This document shows, one piece after another, positions 23,938 to 31,473 of a DNA stretch of 44,529 nt. The notes under the pieces were generated by a model, which made no database searches, was not told where the DNA came from, and saw only the letters and a list, made by a program, of their open reading frames with translations. Made by a program: the position numbers and the translations under genes. Position 1 is the first letter of the stretch. Every line of letters begins with the position of its first letter. This stretch comes from Agathobaculum butyriciproducens (GTDB lineage Bacteria > Bacillota > Clostridia > Oscillospirales > Butyricicoccaceae). Location of the stretch: assembly GCA_003096535.1 (NCBI GenBank), contig QEKJ01000022.1, forward strand, positions 1 through 44,529, read 5' to 3'.

Positions 23938-24000
23938 ATGAAGAGAGAGTATTGGGTTACGGAAATGAAGAAATGGGGCATTGAAAATGCAAATCTATGA
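23938..24000 (+). CDS. 20-codon leader ORF
   Basis: An ATG six bases after AGGAGA opens a 20-aa peptide (MKREYWVTEMKKWG then six residues) ending in TGA at 23998-24000. It overlaps the next ORF's ATG (23987) by 14 bases in another frame, the layout of a translational-coupling or regulatory leader peptide. It is charged and aromatic with no transmembrane part. Confidence 0.45.
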   Translation: MKREYWVTEMKKWGIENANL

Positions 24001-24175
24001 CTGGGTCAGCATAGGCGTATTGTTCGTTCTCGGTATCTTGTTCTATTTCCGACCGGCATGGCTGTTGAGTGAAGACCGGCAGCAGGCCGATGGCGTGGTA
24101 AGCAAGGTACGCACTGTCAGCGCGGCTGCGGTGGTATGCGCCATGGTAATGACCGTGATCTGCGTGATCGGATAA
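23987..24175 (+). CDS. Small two-helix membrane protein, unknown
   Basis: 62 aa. Two hydrophobic segments (VSIGVLFVLGILFYF and AAAVVCAMVMTVICVIG) separated by a charged loop SEDRQQADGVVSKVR. No recognised family. It has no good ribosome site of its own, so translation probably depends on the overlapping 20-codon ORF; a TTG at 23981 is an alternative start. A terminator follows the stop. Confidence 0.55.
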   Translation: MQIYDWVSIGVLFVLGILFYFRPAWLLSEDRQQADGVVSKVRTVSAAAVVCAMVMTVICVIG

Positions 24176-24195
24176 AGAAAGAATTGGCTGCAAAA

Positions 24196-24241
24196 ACGCT
24201 CCCGTTCGGAAGGTGGATTCCGAGCGGGAGTGTTATTTTTT
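24196..24241 (+). terminator. Terminator after the small membrane protein
   Basis: ACGCTCCCGTTCGGAA pairs with TTCCGAGCGGGAGTGT (one mismatch) around GGTGGA, then TATTTTTT. It abuts the leftward spoVAE stop at 24240. Confidence 0.85.
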
Positions 24242-24596
24242 ACGACTTCGATTGCGGTCTGGACAGCAGCGCGAACAGACAGCCGAACACGATCGCGGCG
24301 GCAATACCGCCTGCCGCACCGGTCACGCCGCCGGTGAACACGCCGAGCAGACCGCTCTCCGCAACTGCTTTGGCGACGCCTTTCGCCAGCGAGTATCCGA
24401 AGCCGAGCAGCGGTACAGTCGCGCCTGCACCTGCGTAGTCCACAACTGCCTGATACCAGCCGAGCCCCTGCAGGATAACGCCGAGCACCACCAGCGAAAC
24501 GAGAATACGCGCCGGTGTCAGCTTGGTTTTGTCAATCAGCACCTGACACAGCGCACAGATCAGTCCGCCGACCCAGAAAGCGTTCAGGTAGTTCAT
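24240..24596 (-). CDS. spoVAE: Stage V sporulation protein AE
   Basis: 118 aa membrane protein with about four hydrophobic segments; FWVGGLICALCQVLIDKTKLTPARILV and PLLGFGYSLAKGVAKAVAE followed by GGVTGAAGGI are typical of SpoVAE (AEb-type). SpoVA proteins form the dipicolinic-acid channel of the spore inner membrane and are made in the forespore. Its ATG overlaps the spoVAD stop in ATGA. It has been cut off from spoVAC and the 5' part of spoVAD by the insertion next door, so its normal promoter is missing here. Confidence 0.92.
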   Translation of the reverse strand: MNYLNAFWVGGLICALCQVLIDKTKLTPARILVSLVVLGVILQGLGWYQAVVDYAGAGATVPLLGFGYSLAKGVAKAVAESGLLGVFTGGVTGAAGGIAAAIVFGCLFALLSRPQSKS

Positions 24597-24988
24597 GCTT
24601 CGCTCCTTTCCAGCACGACGGCGTGGCAGATGCCCGCAATCGGCTGTCCCTGCTGCACCGAGGTCGGACTCATCATCGCACCCGTGCCCGCAAACACCAG
24701 CCGATGGATTTTGCCGCGATGCATATCGCGCAGCAGCGGTCCGCAGAGAACTGCCGCTGAGCAGCCGCAGCCCGAGCCGCCTGCATGCGCGTCCTGCTCG
24801 TCACCGAAAATCAGGCTGCCGCAGTCCGAGTAGACCGGGGACAGGTCGATGCTGTCGCCGCGCAGCAGCGTCAGCAGAAGGTCCGCGCCGATGTGACCGA
24901 GGTCGCCGGTAACGATGCAGTCAAAGTCCCGCGGCTGTGCGCCGAGATCCTCCAACAGCGCGGAAAGGGTGTCGGCAGCAGCGGGGGA
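24593..24988 (-). pseudogene. spoVAD: spoVAD C-terminal remnant, cut by an integrative element
   Basis: About 130 residues corresponding to the last third of the thiolase-fold dipicolinate-binding protein SpoVAD: PAAADTLSALLEDLG, FDCIVTGDLGHIGADLL, SDCGSLIFGDEQDAHAGGSGCGCSAAVL, FAGTGAMMSPTSVQQGQPIAGICHAVVLE. Family homology begins at the conserved PAA-D motif and ends upstream at about 24986; beyond lies the recombinase C-terminus. About 200 N-terminal residues are absent from the whole window. An in-frame ATG at 25057 gives an artificial ORF, not the real start. Either the gene is dead or it is restored by excision. Confidence 0.85.
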
Positions 24989-25004
24989 AGATGGAGTTTT
25001 AGGA
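24983..25004. other. Putative attachment-site junction in spoVAD
   Basis: The switch from spoVAD homology to recombinase lies in GCGGGGGAAGATGGAGTTTT, about 15 bases from the recombinase stop (25005). Large serine integrases normally lie beside their att site. The core dinucleotide cannot be fixed without the partner junction. Confidence 0.6.
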
Positions 25005-26669
25005 CTATGCGGTCTTTCCGTGCTTTTGAATATAGTCCTGTGCTGCCGCATAGGCATCCGAAAATTTGAATTTTATCGTGATTTTACCGCCTTCGTGTAC
25101 ATAAATCATGTCGATCAGCTCAACAACGACCTCGCGCGTCAGCGTTTGTAGGCTGCGGTATTTGACGAACTGCGACAGGAACGAGTTGGTCTCGTTCACG
25201 CCGTTCTGCACCTCGTCGATGCGCGATTGCAGGGACGCAAGGCGCGTGTCCAGCTTGGCCTGCTGCTGCTCGAACTGCTCTTTCAGCCGATGGTATTCCT
25301 CGCGGGAGATGTCTCCGGCTTTCCAGTCCGGATACAGGGACAACTTCATCTGCTCGATGCGCTCGCGCTCGGTTTCAAGCTGTGCCCGCTCGGTCTGCAG
25401 ATGGTCTGCGGAACGGCTGCACGCGCCGCTGCGGTTGATCTCGGCAATCAGTTCATCCATCTCGACCGCCAGAGCGATCTGGCTGCGGAGCGTTTCGAGC
25501 ACGGCCTGCTCCAGACGGTCGCTGCGGATGGTATGCTTCGTGCAGGCGCCGCTGTGCTGCTTCTTAAACGTCGAGCAGATATAGTAGTAATAGTCGCGAT
25601 GCGGCTGGGAAATCAGCTTTCGGTTCATTGCCTTGCCGCAGTCGGCGCAGCGAAGAAAGCCGGAGAACAGGTAGACTTTGGGCTGCGTTGGTGCGGTGCG
25701 CGTATCGCGCTCAAAAAGCGCCTGTGCTTTGTCGAACAGTTCGATGGGGATGATGGCCTCATGTGTCTGTGCAACAGTGATCCATTCATCCTCGGGCACG
25801 GCCTCGCTGATGTGCAGCTTGTAGCTTTTCATGCGGTTTTTGCCCTGTACCATCGTACCCGTGTACAGCGGATTGCGCAGAATGCGGCGTACTGAACTGT
25901 CCGGCCACAGATCATCCAGCCTGTCCGAGGTCGGATGGCGGTAGTTCATGCCTTGCTGCCGCTTGTAGGCGGATGGATTCGGGACGCCCTGTTCGTTCAG
26001 TCGCTTTGCGATGCCGAGTACGCTCGTTCCGCCGATGAACCAGTTGAAAATATCGCGCACGACCGCGGCGGCCGCCTCGTCGATCAGCAGCCGGCTGTGG
26101 TCGTCGGGGTCTTTGCGGTAGCCGTAGGACGCGAACGAGCCAATGAATTTGCCCTGGCGGCGCTTCAGGTCAAGCGAAGCGCGGACCTTGTTCGAGATGT
26201 CTCGGGCGTATTCATCATTTAGAATGTTCTTGAACGGTACGACGAGATTGTTCACCGAGCGTGGGTCAAGATAGCTGTCCACGCTGTCGCTGACCGAGAT
26301 GAAGCGCACGTTCAGCAGGGGAAAAACGTGTTCCAGATACTCGCCGACGCCGACATAGTTTCGGCCGAAACGTGACAGATCCTTGACGATCACGCAGTTG
26401 ATGATGCCTGCGCGCAGGTCATTGAGCATGCGCTGAAAGTCCGGCCGGTCGAAATCCGTGCCGGTGTAGCCGTCATCGGTATACAGACGGGGCGCAGCCA
26501 TGTCGGTTTGCGTATTTGCAAACTCGGTCAGCAGTTCGCGTTGGCTGGCGATGCTGTTGCTTTCTTCGCGGTCGCCGTCCTCACGCGACAGGCGGATATA
26601 CAGCGCCGGTTTCCACAGGGCTGTGGATAATTTTGCGGATGACGGTTCATATTTACTTTTTCGTGCCAT
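25005..26669 (-). CDS. Large serine recombinase (site-specific integrase)
   Basis: 554 aa. Resolvase catalytic domain with Ser28 in YIRLSRED, DDGYTGTDFDRPDFQRML and VKDLSRFGRN; recombinase domain (about 190-290) with YGYRKD and GTSVLGIAKRLNEQGVPNP; zinc-ribbon CADCGKAM..YYYYICS..HSGAC (about 370-400); a long coiled coil (about 440-510) as used for synapsis control; then the C-terminal strand region. It integrates and excises DNA via a covalent serine-DNA link. AAGGAGG lies seven bases before the ATG at 26669. The stop is adjacent to the interrupted spoVAD. Confidence 0.95.
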   Translation of the reverse strand: MARKSKYEPSSAKLSTALWKPALYIRLSREDGDREESNSIASQRELLTEFANTQTDMAAPRLYTDDGYTGTDFDRPDFQRMLNDLRAGIINCVIVKDLSRFGRNYVGVGEYLEHVFPLLNVRFISVSDSVDSYLDPRSVNNLVVPFKNILNDEYARDISNKVRASLDLKRRQGKFIGSFASYGYRKDPDDHSRLLIDEAAAAVVRDIFNWFIGGTSVLGIAKRLNEQGVPNPSAYKRQQGMNYRHPTSDRLDDLWPDSSVRRILRNPLYTGTMVQGKNRMKSYKLHISEAVPEDEWITVAQTHEAIIPIELFDKAQALFERDTRTAPTQPKVYLFSGFLRCADCGKAMNRKLISQPHRDYYYYICSTFKKQHSGACTKHTIRSDRLEQAVLETLRSQIALAVEMDELIAEINRSGACSRSADHLQTERAQLETERERIEQMKLSLYPDWKAGDISREEYHRLKEQFEQQQAKLDTRLASLQSRIDEVQNGVNETNSFLSQFVKYRSLQTLTREVVVELIDMIYVHEGGKITIKFKFSDAYAAAQDYIQKHGKTA

Positions 26670-26726
26670 TGGTGTGCCTCCTTCAAAAAAACAGGCGGCA
26701 CGCTGATGGCTGTGTTTTGCACGTTT

Positions 26727-26755
26727 ATTGTACCACAGTGCGCAGCGTACCGCAA
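26727..26755 (-). promoter_or_regulatory. Recombinase promoter
   Basis: Minus strand TTGCGG (26750-26755), 17-bp spacer, TACAAT (26727-26732), between the recombinase and the upstream 71-aa gene. Confidence 0.55.
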
Positions 26756-26785
26756 GTTTCGGGACGTAATATCCGTTTTTTGACA

Positions 26786-27001
26786 CTATTGCAGCTGCCT
26801 GCACATGTCGGTCAGGCAGGCTTGCAGGCTGGGCGCGCTGTCGTCGAACAGCACCTCGACCTCAGTGTCGCCGACGCGGAAGCGGTGCGGATCGCCGATG
26901 GCGGCGGCGAACAGGCGCAGCCGCTCGTTCACCGGCAGGGTCGGGTCGATGCGTGCTTCGCGGATGTCGGGGAGAGGGCAGGGAAGTGTGGACTTGAGCA
27001 T
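26786..27001 (-). CDS. Small element-borne protein, unknown
   Basis: 71 aa. It contains DIREARIDPTLPVNERLRLFAAAIGDPHRFRVGDTEVEVLF, a pattern (IDP.LP...R...F...IG.P..FRVGD..V.V.F) I associate with a small protein widespread in Firmicutes integrative elements, function unknown. AGGAGG lies eight bases before the ATG. Same strand as the recombinase. Confidence 0.65.
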   Translation of the reverse strand: MLKSTLPCPLPDIREARIDPTLPVNERLRLFAAAIGDPHRFRVGDTEVEVLFDDSAPSLQACLTDMCRQLQ

Positions 27002-27171
27002 AGGGTTGACCTCCTTTGGTTTGGGTGGATAACAGAGACATTGTATATTCTTTCCATTGTTATACTATATATACGACTGGTGGAGGATAATCGGATTTCG
27101 CCGTATCAGACACCTGCGGAACCGCGCCTGTGCTGCGGCTCGATGCCGCAGGTGCTATACTGAGATTGGGA

Positions 27172-28935
27172 TTACTCGCGCGCCTGTTCTGCGAAAAGTT
27201 CATATTTCTCGGCGTTGTCACGCAGAGTCTGCACATCAATCCGCAGGACTCGCGGCAGAATGCGGCCTTTTTTATCTTTTCCCAGATGACAAGTGTTGCT
27301 CTTTTCCTCCTGCAGCGTCAGAGCACCGGTATCTCTCAGATAGTCGGTAATCTTTCGGCTGGAGTAGTTCTGATAACCGTTCTGATTGCGGATAAACTGC
27401 ACGAGTGCGGTCGGTTTGATGCCGACCTCGACAGGCCTTCCGCGCTTGTCCTCCTTCCAGATAATGCCGTTCCGTTTGAAGAGGTTCGTCTTTTTGCGGC
27501 ACAGATCAAACTCGTCGCTGTCGATTGCTTCGCAGAGGAGGAAAGCAATATTTCCTTCATTGAACTTCGATTGAATCCTGCGGAATTCCGTAACCTGCTT
27601 GCGGACAGATCGGTGAACCGCCTCCCAAAACTTCTCGTTGAGAGCATGCTCATCACTGGAAGGCAATTCCATGCGCGCTTTGATCATCTCAATCATACCC
27701 ACAAAGGCCCACTGGAGCAGAGCGAGGTTATCCTGAATGCGGCGCTCGCGCGTAAGCAGTTCAGTGAACTCATCCGCACCATCAACTCGAAGATTTTTTA
27801 GAATATCCGGCGAGTCAGCGATTTTATGAAGCAGTTCGATGGCGTGCTCATAGTTATCCGCGAACCAGTCGGCAAAATCTTCAAGGATCGCTCCAATCAG
27901 AGCTGGACGGACGTCCTCGGACAGATTTAGCTGTTTATCAAGGTACACGAAAATGCTTCGCGTGAGCTCCGAAACGCCGTCCAGCACGAACTCAGCCGTC
28001 AGAGCAATTCCGGCAGCGCAGTCGTGATGATCGGTCTTACCGGAACTGTTTTTCTTAGTCGAGTCGCCTTCGTTGGCAGCCAGACGGAGCATGGCTCCGC
28101 CGAGCTTCCTGCGATGTGCTTCGATGCTACGCGTGGAGGACTTTGCGAGATCATCAATGATCACGACGCAGCCTGGATTCTCCGAAAGGGTATCGCGCAC
28201 GGATGCCTCTGTGCTTACAGCCTCCAGCATAAGTGCCGGTTTACCCGGGGTTCCGATACGTTCCGTGTATCCGAAGATACGACGGGCAAGCGTCGTCTTG
28301 CCGCTCGACTGAACGCCGGTTATGTACAGACCGCCCTGCAGCGGATGCTGCTCGGCAGTCAGAACATCGCGACGCGAGACAAGCAGGGCATAGGCCACAG
28401 GCAAAACCAGAGCTGCATCGTTCCCTAACAGGGCGTTGACGAGGGTTTGCACTGGGTTTTCTATGCGGTTCACGATCTGATAATTGCTGTTCGGCTTGAT
28501 TACATACGGAACCTTGAATTCGCTCGAGCCTGCGACACGTCCGTTCCACACGGTGATGTGCTGATCATCCGCCAGGCGGTAGGTTCCATTGCCCGGCAGG
28601 TAGAGACCGCGTTGGCACTCGCCGGGACGCCCTGCCTTGGAAAGCTGGTCAACGATGTACTTCTGTATGAGAGGTGCGTAGCCAGTCTTGAGGAGCACGG
28701 CGCGCGGCTCTTCGGCGACAATTCTGCGTGCCAGATTTGAGGTCATGGGTAGGGTAAGTCTGCGCATGGAACCGTCCTCTAAAATCAGCTCAATGCCCAG
28801 ATATGCCGGGATGTCCTGCGGACCCTCCAGATTAAAATAAGCGGTTTCGATTACAGGGGTGAAATTCGTCGCCTGCTTGGGCTCGTGCTCGCCGTCCTGA
28901 ACATACAGTGCGTAGTCAGTGTTATAAACTTCCAT
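27172..28935 (-). CDS. P-loop ATPase of DUF927 / replicative-helicase-like type
   Basis: 587 aa. Walker A GVQSSGKTT (207-215) and Walker B CVVIIDDLA (256-264) with RLAANEGDSTKKNSSGK following; the N-terminal region reads like a primase/helicase loader fold and the C-terminal about 150 residues include a possible winged helix (NGYQNYSSRKITDYLRDTGAL). Such proteins drive replication or strand separation in plasmids, prophages and integrative elements. AGGAGG lies before the ATG and overlaps the stop of the preceding gene. The exact family is uncertain. Confidence 0.7.
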   Translation of the reverse strand: MEVYNTDYALYVQDGEHEPKQATNFTPVIETAYFNLEGPQDIPAYLGIELILEDGSMRRLTLPMTSNLARRIVAEEPRAVLLKTGYAPLIQKYIVDQLSKAGRPGECQRGLYLPGNGTYRLADDQHITVWNGRVAGSSEFKVPYVIKPNSNYQIVNRIENPVQTLVNALLGNDAALVLPVAYALLVSRRDVLTAEQHPLQGGLYITGVQSSGKTTLARRIFGYTERIGTPGKPALMLEAVSTEASVRDTLSENPGCVVIIDDLAKSSTRSIEAHRRKLGGAMLRLAANEGDSTKKNSSGKTDHHDCAAGIALTAEFVLDGVSELTRSIFVYLDKQLNLSEDVRPALIGAILEDFADWFADNYEHAIELLHKIADSPDILKNLRVDGADEFTELLTRERRIQDNLALLQWAFVGMIEMIKARMELPSSDEHALNEKFWEAVHRSVRKQVTEFRRIQSKFNEGNIAFLLCEAIDSDEFDLCRKKTNLFKRNGIIWKEDKRGRPVEVGIKPTALVQFIRNQNGYQNYSSRKITDYLRDTGALTLQEEKSNTCHLGKDKKGRILPRVLRIDVQTLRDNAEKYELFAEQARE

Positions 28936-28938
28936 TTG

Positions 28939-29223
28939 TTACTCCTCCTCGAATTCGTCGATATTGGTTTCGGTCCAGTCCCAGCCTGCTGCTTCGTCCT
29001 CAGCGGATGCCGGAAGCGCCGGGCGATCGGTCAGCTCCTCCATTGCGGTGTCAGCAGCGATCACATCGGGCGGCGCCTCGACGGCAGTTTTGTCCGATTC
29101 CTGCTTCGGATGCAGGGAGGGGACAATGAACAAGTTGACGCTGCCGACAGCGCGGCGGCGCGCAGCCTTCTTGCCGTCGTGCGGTGGGTCTGACCAACGG
29201 TTGTAATGTTTGAGATGATTCAT
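28939..29223 (-). CDS. Small protein with acidic tail, unknown
   Basis: 94 aa. Basic N-terminal third (MNHLKHYNRW..GKKAARRRAVGSVNLFIVPS) and a strongly acidic C-terminus (TETNIDEFEEE). No recognised family; a DNA- or partner-binding accessory of the downstream ATPase is possible. AAGGAG lies eight bases before the ATG. Its stop is three bases from the ATPase ATG, so they are cotranscribed. Confidence 0.6.
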   Translation of the reverse strand: MNHLKHYNRWSDPPHDGKKAARRRAVGSVNLFIVPSLHPKQESDKTAVEAPPDVIAADTAMEELTDRPALPASAEDEAAGWDWTETNIDEFEEE

Positions 29224-29248
29224 AGTATATTCTCCTTATATTTCGCTT

Positions 29249-29273
29249 ATTTCCGGGGATTGTCCCCGGAAAT
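29249..29273. other. Perfect hairpin in the divergent region
   Basis: ATTTCCGGGGA / TCCCCGGAAAT with TTG loop, upstream of the leftward 94-aa gene. No T-tract, so an operator or RNA hairpin rather than a terminator. A run of ten G lies at 29323-29332; the rest of 29274-29540 shows a CAATG/CATTG hairpin near 29374 and a TATAAT at 29445-29450 without a good -35. Confidence 0.45.
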
Positions 29274-29544
29274 AACATGGTTCACACACTTGCTCCTTTG
29301 CAGGGAGAGAAGGTGAGGGAACGGGGGGGGGGTACATGAGCTGACATGAGAGAGACCTCTGATGCAGGAGATCAATGTGGCCATCATTGACCTCGGTGAA
29401 AGGGCTGACGTGGTTTGTCATCCCTTTGTCTTGACGAGGTATAGTATAATCTAAGAAGAAAAGATGTGTTCGTTGAAAAACGAAAAAAATAAGATGAATT
29501 CTGGTGCTTTTCAACGAGTTAATGCAATGGTATGAAAGGACGAT

Positions 29545-31287
29545 ATGATGGAACAAATTGATAGAACGTTCTGTGATAACGTATTTGATTTTGGAAGTGC
29601 TAATTTATCGAAGAAAAAACTTCGACGTAAGCTCGAACAGCTGATGCCTGAATTTGCGAAATTCGTTGAAAACAGTAATATTCCGGGATACAAGGATAAA
29701 AATTTCCGTATTCTTACAGCTCTTCTGACCGAGCCCAGCAAAAGGGAAGGCTTGAGCACGGATGGGCTTCAGTTTCTCTATATGAGACTTGTTTTGGGGA
29801 CGGAAGAAGATATTACCAAAATTAATATGCGCAGCTATGATGATGAAGCCGACATGAAGTCCTACAGACTGCTGTTGAAAATTCATGATGAAAATGATTA
29901 CCTGTTTCAGGCAATCAGTAATATGGCGCATCTGCTGAGCCGTTCAGAGACGAGCAACAAATGGCATGACTATGAGGATAATGGAAAAGAAAACCTGATA
30001 AAGAAAATTACAGAGGATATCAATAATTGCTATCGACGATTTGATAACGAATTGCTGTACAAAGGCGTGCCTGTAAGGAAGAGAACAGTTTGTAGTAAGA
30101 CAAGGTGCAACGTAGTTTTTTCGACACCTTATATCTACCCTGTACTGCCACTGCTGTTCGTATTAAATGCTATATATAAAGTCAAGGGGGACGGGAATAA
30201 GCACGATAAAGCGGAGCTGCTGAAGTACAATACCTCATGCTCTTTAACAGATAATGTGTATGAAACTTTTGTAATAAGCGAAGCGGCTGAGCACCTTCTG
30301 GAGAGAGTAGAGGATGTGCTGGTAAAACATTTGGTTCTGTATAAAAGAACTGTATTTCCCATTCGAAAAGATTGTTATGAAGATTTTGACTATCAGGAAT
30401 CGAAAAGGAATGAAAGCACTTTGTTCAATCGACGTATAGCGTTTGCGTTTCCTTTTTGCAGGGTGAGAAAACTAGCGGCGGATATCGTAAAGGAATGCTC
30501 TTTGGATGATAGACAAGCAGCAGAACTTACCCGAAATTTGCCAAAGTATCTGCTGAACAAAACATATGGAGAAAGCAAGATTGAGGAGAAGTATGGGAAA
30601 AAGACGCTGGATATTATAAAGGGCTTTCGGATTCTTGCGGATCCGACAACATATTATCAGGATAAAAAACTCACTGAAATTTATAAAGCAGACGTATGGA
30701 GTAAGCTGAAAGTATCCACAAAAAAGATGTTCGTCAATCCGGATGCAGACCTCAAAAATTACCCGGAAAGGCTGTATGGTTTCCTTGGAAAGTATTTCGA
30801 GTATCTTTCTTTGTCGAAATATATTCTCTTTCATTCAGCACCGTATTACCCGCTGTATGGGAAGGAACGGCTGCTGCCTGAACATTACAGAAAGCTGTTT
30901 CATGAGTTTAAAAATAACTGTCGAAAAGATGAATACAAGGATAGAGAAGAAATATTCGAAGATATCAAATGGGAAAACGTTAAGGAAATGCGTCCAAGCC
31001 TGAAAAGTGATATCCTGCGTTCTTTTACGCCCCAGAGCGCTATAGATTATTTGCTTGCTGATCTCGAGCGAAAACCAAACGATGAATCGAATTTACTGCA
31101 GCAGATTAACATATATCTGAGCAAACATACTACGATTGAAAGGTTTCAGAAGGGCAGCAATGCCCTTTGCGCTGTGCATAAGCTGATGCGGAAAACGGCG
31201 GTTAACGTTGTTGGTCATTATGCGGCTGCCATGATTGTATCCTTGCATATTCAGGAACTGCAACGTCGAAATTGTGAAGAGGAGTGA
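29545..31287 (+). CDS. Unrecognised 580-aa protein of the accessory region
   Basis: 580 aa, no signal peptide or clear membrane segment. Charged, Lys/Glu/Asn-rich and visibly richer in A+T than flanking genes, a sign of transfer. Mostly helical by composition; features include FSTPYIYPVLPLLFVLNAIYKVKGD (about 190-215), LFNRRIAFAFPFCRVRKLAADIV (about 290-315) and FTPQSAIDYLLADLE near 495. I find no catalytic motif I can name. AAAGGA lies four bases before the first of two adjacent ATGs, seven before the second (29548). Transcribed away from the recombinase genes. A cargo or defence-type gene is possible, but that is a guess from position only. Confidence 0.75.
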   Translation: MMEQIDRTFCDNVFDFGSANLSKKKLRRKLEQLMPEFAKFVENSNIPGYKDKNFRILTALLTEPSKREGLSTDGLQFLYMRLVLGTEEDITKINMRSYDDEADMKSYRLLLKIHDENDYLFQAISNMAHLLSRSETSNKWHDYEDNGKENLIKKITEDINNCYRRFDNELLYKGVPVRKRTVCSKTRCNVVFSTPYIYPVLPLLFVLNAIYKVKGDGNKHDKAELLKYNTSCSLTDNVYETFVISEAAEHLLERVEDVLVKHLVLYKRTVFPIRKDCYEDFDYQESKRNESTLFNRRIAFAFPFCRVRKLAADIVKECSLDDRQAAELTRNLPKYLLNKTYGESKIEEKYGKKTLDIIKGFRILADPTTYYQDKKLTEIYKADVWSKLKVSTKKMFVNPDADLKNYPERLYGFLGKYFEYLSLSKYILFHSAPYYPLYGKERLLPEHYRKLFHEFKNNCRKDEYKDREEIFEDIKWENVKEMRPSLKSDILRSFTPQSAIDYLLADLERKPNDESNLLQQINIYLSKHTTIERFQKGSNALCAVHKLMRKTAVNVVGHYAAAMIVSLHIQELQRRNCEEE

Positions 31288-31339
31288 CATGAATTCAAAA
31301 GGCTTTTAGACATTTTTCACCTGTTCTGTCCAAAATTCC

Positions 31340-31368
31340 TTGACATTTTCATAGTAAACGAGTATGCT
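31340..31368 (+). promoter_or_regulatory. Promoter of the PepX-SLH gene
   Basis: TTGACA (31340-31345), 17-bp spacer, TATGCT (31363-31368), giving a leader of about 100 bases. Confidence 0.7.
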
Positions 31369-31473
31369 TAAAAAGCATTTGTATTAAAATTCGAAGGAAC
31401 GGTAAAATATCCATCTTTGAATGATAAAGACAGGTGTAGAAATCCTATATTTACCACGAAAGAGGGAGTACAC

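Larger units (their letters stand above)
24983..31300. mobile_element. Integrative element, one end visible
   Basis: One end is the spoVAD junction with the large serine recombinase. The following genes (71-aa protein, P-loop ATPase, 94-aa acidic protein, 580-aa unknown) are of the sort carried by small integrative elements. The right-hand limit given is arbitrary: no spoVAD 5' half, which would mark it, occurs before the window ends at 44529, so the element may be at least 19.5 kb or its other end may have been lost. Confidence 0.5.

Noticed and set aside
24593-25057. Reading the spoVAD remnant as a complete 154-aa gene from the ATG at 25057
   Set aside because: The first 22 or so codons are reverse-strand-overlapping recombinase sequence; spoVAD homology starts only at about 24986 and no ribosome site precedes 25057.
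29376-29435. 19-codon ORF after CAGGAGATCA upstream of the 580-aa gene
   Set aside because: It has a ribosome-site-like sequence, but it lies in a hairpin and before the likely promoter; nothing supports translation, so not listed as a gene.
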